Source: an uncultured Burkholderiales Genera incertae sedis bacterium (lineage in GTDB: Bacteria > Pseudomonadota > Gammaproteobacteria > Burkholderiales > Eutrophovitaceae). From it: DNA of 9,749 nucleotides. The stretch covers positions 1-9,749 of the forward strand of contig CAJQMS010000053.1 in assembly GCA_905479505.1 (NCBI GenBank), read 5' to 3'. This document shows positions 7,116 to 9,749 of this stretch, piece after piece. The notes under the pieces are model-generated. The model was not told the DNA's origin. It made no database searches and saw only the letters and a list, made by a program, of their open reading frames with translations. Within the stretch, counting starts at the first letter, position 1. Each line of letters starts with the position of its first letter. The position numbers and the translations under genes are program-made.

Positions 7116-7246
7116 GCAAACCCCAAACCTTAAAGTTTTAAGATCTGCAGAAACAGAGTGTATCTCTGAGACTAGGAGAAATTTACCTATAGGGACTTAT
7201 ACCAAAAAGGCGTGTGTTAAACTACGCCGCTGTTTATAGGACATCT

Positions 7247-7263
7247 GGGGAGATTAAATTTTG
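7247..7263 (+). promoter_or_regulatory. Strong Shine-Dalgarno that fixes a TTG start
   Basis: GGGGAG at 7247-7252 is 8 nt before TTG at 7261. Two TTG codons follow each other (7261 and 7264), no ATG or GTG occurs nearby in frame, and the encoded N-terminus matches the methyltransferase family, so TTG is the likely initiator. Confidence 0.65.
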
Positions 7264-8289
7264 TTGGACAATAGTTTAGTAGAATCTGCGGAAGAAGTAT
7301 CTCGAATAGCTTTCGGATTTATGGCATCAAAGGCGCTCTTTGCAGGGTTACATATTGACGTTTTCACTCACCTGTCCGATGGACCTAAGAGCTCCGAAGA
7401 AATTTCTAAAAAGTCAAAAGTTCCAATCAATAGGGTTACCACATTGATGACAGCCCTGACGAGCATAGGACTCGTTGACCGTCAAGAACAGGGAGAAATT
7501 TACTCGAACTCACCCGGCGCAGAAGCATTTCTGTCCAGAAATGCAAAATACGAATTCGGTGATTATCTTCGCTACCAGATAGATCAACAAATGTATCCGT
7601 TTTTAGGTCAGTTAAACGAAGTTCTCGACGGAACATTAGCCGCAGACGCAGTCGACTCTTATCAACACTGGATGAATGACGCAGAGCAAGCATCTATTTA
7701 TTGCGAAGCTCAACATGCCGGATCCTTGGGGCCAGGAAAAACACTATGCCGCTTAGTAGACCTTAGTGAAGCAGAAACACTACTTGATGTTGGCGGAGGA
7801 ACTGGCGCTCTTAGCATTCGGCTTCTCGAAGAGTTTCCAAATCTAACGTCAACTATTATTGACTTCCCAAACGTCGCAGAAATTGGTTGGAAATTTATAT
7901 CTGAGGCGAAGATGGTCGACAGAATCCGTTATATCCCGTCCAATGCACTCTCAACCGAGTGGCCGACCAATCAAGGCGCTATTCTGATGTCGTATTTATT
8001 CAGCGGGATTCCAGGGACCGAAGTGCCCAGACTCGTAGAGTATGCTTTTGACTGTCTAAAACCAGGTGGAAATTTTATGGTCCACGATTTCATGGTCGAA
8101 AATAATCGTCTTGGACCACCAATGGCAGCTTTGTGGCAACTACAACACATGGCGTTTACCCCCGAGGCACGCTCAGTGACCCCCGGGTGGTTACGAACTC
8201 GTCTTCATGAGGTCGGTTTTGTAGACATTCAGGAAGATGAAATGATACCTGGCTTGACACGCCTGATTCACGCTAAAAAGCCAGCATAG
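7261..8289 (+). CDS. SAM-dependent methyltransferase of the O-methyltransferase (Methyltransf_2) family, lacking the catalytic His
   Basis: The protein has the two-domain plan of acetylserotonin/hydroxyneurosporene O-methyltransferase relatives. The N-terminal winged-helix dimerisation domain spans about 8-95 (FGFMASKALFAGLHIDVFTHL at 18-38, then VPINRVTTLMTALTSIGLVDR). A Rossmann methyltransferase domain spans about 150-340. SAM motif I is LLDVGGGTG (174-182), the acidic residue after strand 2 is Asp201 (IIDFPNV), and CLKPGG (265-270) precedes HDFMVEN. In the family, the catalytic His-Asp lies 22 residues before the KPGG lysine in an LHDW-like motif; here the aligned positions are Ser248 and Gly249 (YLFSGIPG). 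Ordinary His-catalysed O-methylation is therefore doubtful. Candidates are C- or S-methylation, as in BchU-like or thioether methyltransferases of this fold. The 342-residue length is typical. The TTG start has a strong Shine-Dalgarno. It lies between two opposing tRNA-Arg genes; substrate unknown. Confidence 0.9.
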   Translation: MLDNSLVESAEEVSRIAFGFMASKALFAGLHIDVFTHLSDGPKSSEEISKKSKVPINRVTTLMTALTSIGLVDRQEQGEIYSNSPGAEAFLSRNAKYEFGDYLRYQIDQQMYPFLGQLNEVLDGTLAADAVDSYQHWMNDAEQASIYCEAQHAGSLGPGKTLCRLVDLSEAETLLDVGGGTGALSIRLLEEFPNLTSTIIDFPNVAEIGWKFISEAKMVDRIRYIPSNALSTEWPTNQGAILMSYLFSGIPGTEVPRLVEYAFDCLKPGGNFMVHDFMVENNRLGPPMAALWQLQHMAFTPEARSVTPGWLRTRLHEVGFVDIQEDEMIPGLTRLIHAKKPA

Positions 8290-8306
8290 AGCGATTAGGT
8301 TTAGAA

Positions 8307-8333
8307 GGCCTATATGCTTTGCAAGCTATAGCC
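8307..8333. terminator. Imperfect hairpin between the methyltransferase and tRNA-Arg(ACG)
   Basis: GGC-TATA-TGC arms pair with GCA-TATA-GCC around a TTT loop, with a one-base bulge on one side and a three-base bulge on the other (about 10 pairs). It begins 18 nt after the methyltransferase stop, between convergent transcripts, so a bidirectional terminator is possible. There is no strong T tract on either side, so this is weak. Confidence 0.25.
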
Positions 8334-8379
8334 GCTAACTCTAAAAAGTTATAGATCCTAAGATAAGGCTGAGATTGTT

Positions 8380-8456
8380 TGGCGCGCCCGGCACGATTCG
8401 AACGTGCGACCCCATGCTTCGTAGGCATGTACTCTATCCAGCTGAGCTACGGGCGC
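8380..8456 (-). tRNA. tRNA-Arg (anticodon ACG)
   Basis: The minus strand forms a complete cloverleaf. The acceptor stem is GCGCCCG/CGGGCGC, and the D arm is GCTC/GAGT. The anticodon stem CATGC/GCATG holds loop CTACGAA, and the T arm is GCACG/CGTGC with loop TTCGAAT. The anticodon ACG is at 8420-8422; A34 would be converted to inosine to read CGU, CGC and CGA. Discriminator G is followed by encoded CCA (8380-8382). I count 12 mismatches in 77 nt against the TCG tRNA, nearly all compensatory stem changes. Confidence 0.97.
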
Positions 8457-8471
8457 CCTAACAACGACGAG

Positions 8472-8480
8472 ATTATAACA
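8472..8480 (-). promoter_or_regulatory. Extended -10 promoter for tRNA-Arg(ACG)
   Basis: The minus strand reads TGTTATAAT, a perfect TATAAT with an extended TGn. It ends about 15 nt upstream of the tRNA 5' end, giving a leader of about 9 nt. No clear -35 box is present. The start-site region reads CTCGTCG, moderately GC-rich as in stringently controlled tRNA promoters. Confidence 0.55.
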
Positions 8481-8534
8481 AAATCAAATTTAAACGTTAT
8501 TTTGGTAAATCATAACTGTTAAACGCACTTAAGT

Positions 8535-8540
8535 TAAAAT
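8535..8540 (+). promoter_or_regulatory. Possible -10 box for lysC
   Basis: TAAAAT lies 30 nt before the lysC ATG, predicting a leader of about 24 nt. The matching -35 region (around 8512-8517) is poor. The 114 nt between the tRNA gene and lysC leave no room for a lysine riboswitch. Confidence 0.3.
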
Positions 8541-8570
8541 GCTCCAACAAAAAATAAAGTATCGAATTAA

Positions 8571-9749
8571 ATGGCACTTATAGTTCAAAAATATGGCGGA
8601 ACTTCTGTAGGCTCCTCTGAGCGAATCATGAATGTTGCCCAACGAGTAGCTAAGTGGAAACGTGCGGGCCATGATGTTGTAGTTGTTGTATCGGCAATGT
8701 CTGGGGAAACAAATCGATTGATTGAACTTGCCCAGTCAATTCAATCACAACCTGACCCCAAGGAGCTTGACGTTATTTGTTCAACAGGTGAACAAGTGAC
8801 GATCGGCTTGTTGTCGATGGCATTAATTAATTTAGGGGTCCCAGCCCGGTCCTATACAGGCGGTCAGATTCGACTACTTACCGACAATTCATACTCGAAA
8901 GCGAGAATTCTCGAAATTGACAAAGACCGAATCCAATCCGACCTTCAGGCCGGCAAGGTAGTCGTGGTCGCTGGCTTTCAAGGAGTTGACGCTGACAATA
9001 ACATCACCACTCTAGGCCGCGGCGGATCAGACACATCCGGAGTGGCGATAGCAGCCGCTCTCAGCGCCCAAGAGTGTCAAATTTATACAGACGTGGATGG
9101 TGTTTACACAACGGATCCACGAGTTGTTGCAACCGCGCGGCGCTTAACGACGGTCACATTTGAAGAAATGTTGGAAATGGCTAGTTTAGGATCCAAGGTA
9201 TTGCAAATACGTGCGGTAGAGTTTGCCGGAAAATATAAGGTACGGCTTCGAGTCCTATCCAGCCTTACCGATCCAAATATTTCTATTGAAGAAGAATCCC
9301 AATCTGGCACATTAATTACATTTGAGGATGATGGAACTATGGAAGCTGCTCTAGTCTCTGGAATTGCATTCAATCGCGATGAAGCAAAGGTTACTATGCT
9401 TGGAGTCCCCGACACTCCCGGTATTGCTTTTAAAATTCTCGACCCAATTGCCAACGCGAACATCGAAGTTGATGTGATAGTACAAAACATCAGTACAGAC
9501 GGTAAAACAGATTTTTCGTTCACTGTACCAAAAGGGGATATGGATAGAACCATAGAACTCTTAAAACCGGTGCAAGAGGAAATGGGAGCGAGGGAACTGG
9601 TAGGGGATGGGAAGATTTGTAAACTCGGCTTAGTCGGCGTTGGCATGCGTTCGCATGGTGGTGTCGCTCGAAAAATGTTTGAAACGCTCTCAAACGAAGG
9701 TGTAAACATACAAATGATTTCCACCTCCGAGATAAAAATCACAGTTGTC
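8571..9749 (+). CDS. lysC: Aspartate kinase (3' partial)
   Basis: Aspartate kinase phosphorylates L-aspartate with ATP to give aspartyl-4-phosphate, the first step to lysine, threonine, methionine and diaminopimelate. The frame is open from ATG 8571 to the right edge: 393 residues, with perhaps 10-20 more outside compared with the usual 405-415. The kinase domain shows KYGGTSVG (7-14), TGEQVT (72-77), TLGRGGSDTS (147-156) and TDVDGVYTTDPR (173-184). Two ACT regulatory domains follow, about 262-335 (VSGIAFNRDEAKVT, GVPDTPGIA) and about 348 onward (GMRSHGGVARKMF, ISTSEIKITV), so allosteric feedback by lysine and/or threonine is expected. It is a monofunctional kinase in the part seen, not fused to homoserine dehydrogenase up to this point. 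An in-frame TAA directly precedes the ATG and fixes the start; the ribosome binding site is weak. An internal ATG at 9339 may make a beta subunit. Confidence 0.96.
   Translation, partial: MALIVQKYGGTSVGSSERIMNVAQRVAKWKRAGHDVVVVVSAMSGETNRLIELAQSIQSQPDPKELDVICSTGEQVTIGLLSMALINLGVPARSYTGGQIRLLTDNSYSKARILEIDKDRIQSDLQAGKVVVVAGFQGVDADNNITTLGRGGSDTSGVAIAAALSAQECQIYTDVDGVYTTDPRVVATARRLTTVTFEEMLEMASLGSKVLQIRAVEFAGKYKVRLRVLSSLTDPNISIEEESQSGTLITFEDDGTMEAALVSGIAFNRDEAKVTMLGVPDTPGIAFKILDPIANANIEVDVIVQNISTDGKTDFSFTVPKGDMDRTIELLKPVQEEMGARELVGDGKICKLGLVGVGMRSHGGVARKMFETLSNEGVNIQMISTSEIKITVV
9324..9341 (+). promoter_or_regulatory. Possible internal translation start for an ACT-only LysC beta subunit
   Basis: GAGG at 9324-9327 lies 11 nt before the in-frame ATG at 9339 (codon 257). 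The resulting protein would start MEAALVSGIAFNRDEAKVT and contain only the two ACT domains. In Corynebacterium and Bacillus the lysC beta subunit begins at the corresponding place, with a closely similar sequence. The spacing is longer than ideal. Confidence 0.4.

Noticed and set aside
7009..7239. Plus-strand open frame starting MARPERFELPTPWFEAKYS
   Set aside because: It is the antisense translation of the tRNA-Arg(TCG) gene, a well-known spurious protein pattern, running on into non-coding sequence.
7010..8456. Integrative element using the tRNA-Arg genes as attachment sites
   Set aside because: There is no integrase, excisionase or partial tRNA copy between them; both tRNAs are complete and only one gene lies between.
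9104..9742. Long minus-strand open frame (212 codons) opposite lysC
   Set aside because: It lies wholly within the aspartate kinase gene, is Ser/Thr/Pro-rich with no recognisable domain, and lysC motifs are intact in the other strand.

Overview
This window reads as ordinary chromosome from a gammaproteobacterium of fairly low G+C (not computed). The pointers are: an imuB-dnaE2 mutagenesis pair of the proteobacterial type; two tRNA-Arg genes with encoded CCA ends, of a form familiar from Pseudomonas-like bacteria; and a single-domain aspartate kinase with two ACT repeats. No integrase, transposase, phage gene or CRISPR array is visible. Genes are tightly packed. The longest stretches outside genes are about 174 nt (7087-7260) and 114 nt (8457-8570), so there is no gene-free region above 300 bases.

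Layout. (1) 3-5246, plus strand: the C-terminal part of ImuB (the gene enters from the left edge), then DnaE2 with an ATGA overlap, then a MalY/PatB-type PLP-dependent C-S lyase 4 nt downstream. The spacing suggests one transcript. ImuB and DnaE2 together form the SOS mutasome for error-prone lesion bypass; the promoter and any LexA site would lie left of the window. (2) 5263-6194, minus strand: a secreted or membrane-anchored staphylococcal-nuclease-like protein followed by a small exported protein resembling the DUF4359 family, probably cotranscribed. (3) 6281-6667, plus: a small VOC (glyoxalase-fold) protein, divergent from the nuclease and convergent with a small exported hypothetical protein (6674-6952, minus). 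(4) 7010-8456: two tRNA-Arg genes, anticodons TCG and ACG, both on the minus strand, bracketing a plus-strand SAM-dependent methyltransferase that starts at TTG. (5) 8571 to the right edge: lysC, aspartate kinase, cut off shortly before its C-terminus.

How the parts relate. ImuB and DnaE2 work together with certainty. LysC supplies the aspartate-family pathway (lysine, threonine, methionine) and a MalY-type lyase can release homocysteine from cystathionine. A methionine/sulfur theme including the SAM-dependent methyltransferase is therefore possible, but it is only inferred from proximity.

I found no clearly new multi-gene system. The items most worth a second look are the methyltransferase, which has lost the catalytic His of its O-methyltransferase family and sits between two tRNA-Arg genes; a probable internal start in lysC for an ACT-only regulatory subunit; the secreted nuclease/DUF4359-like pair; and a C-S lyase joined to the mutasome operon.
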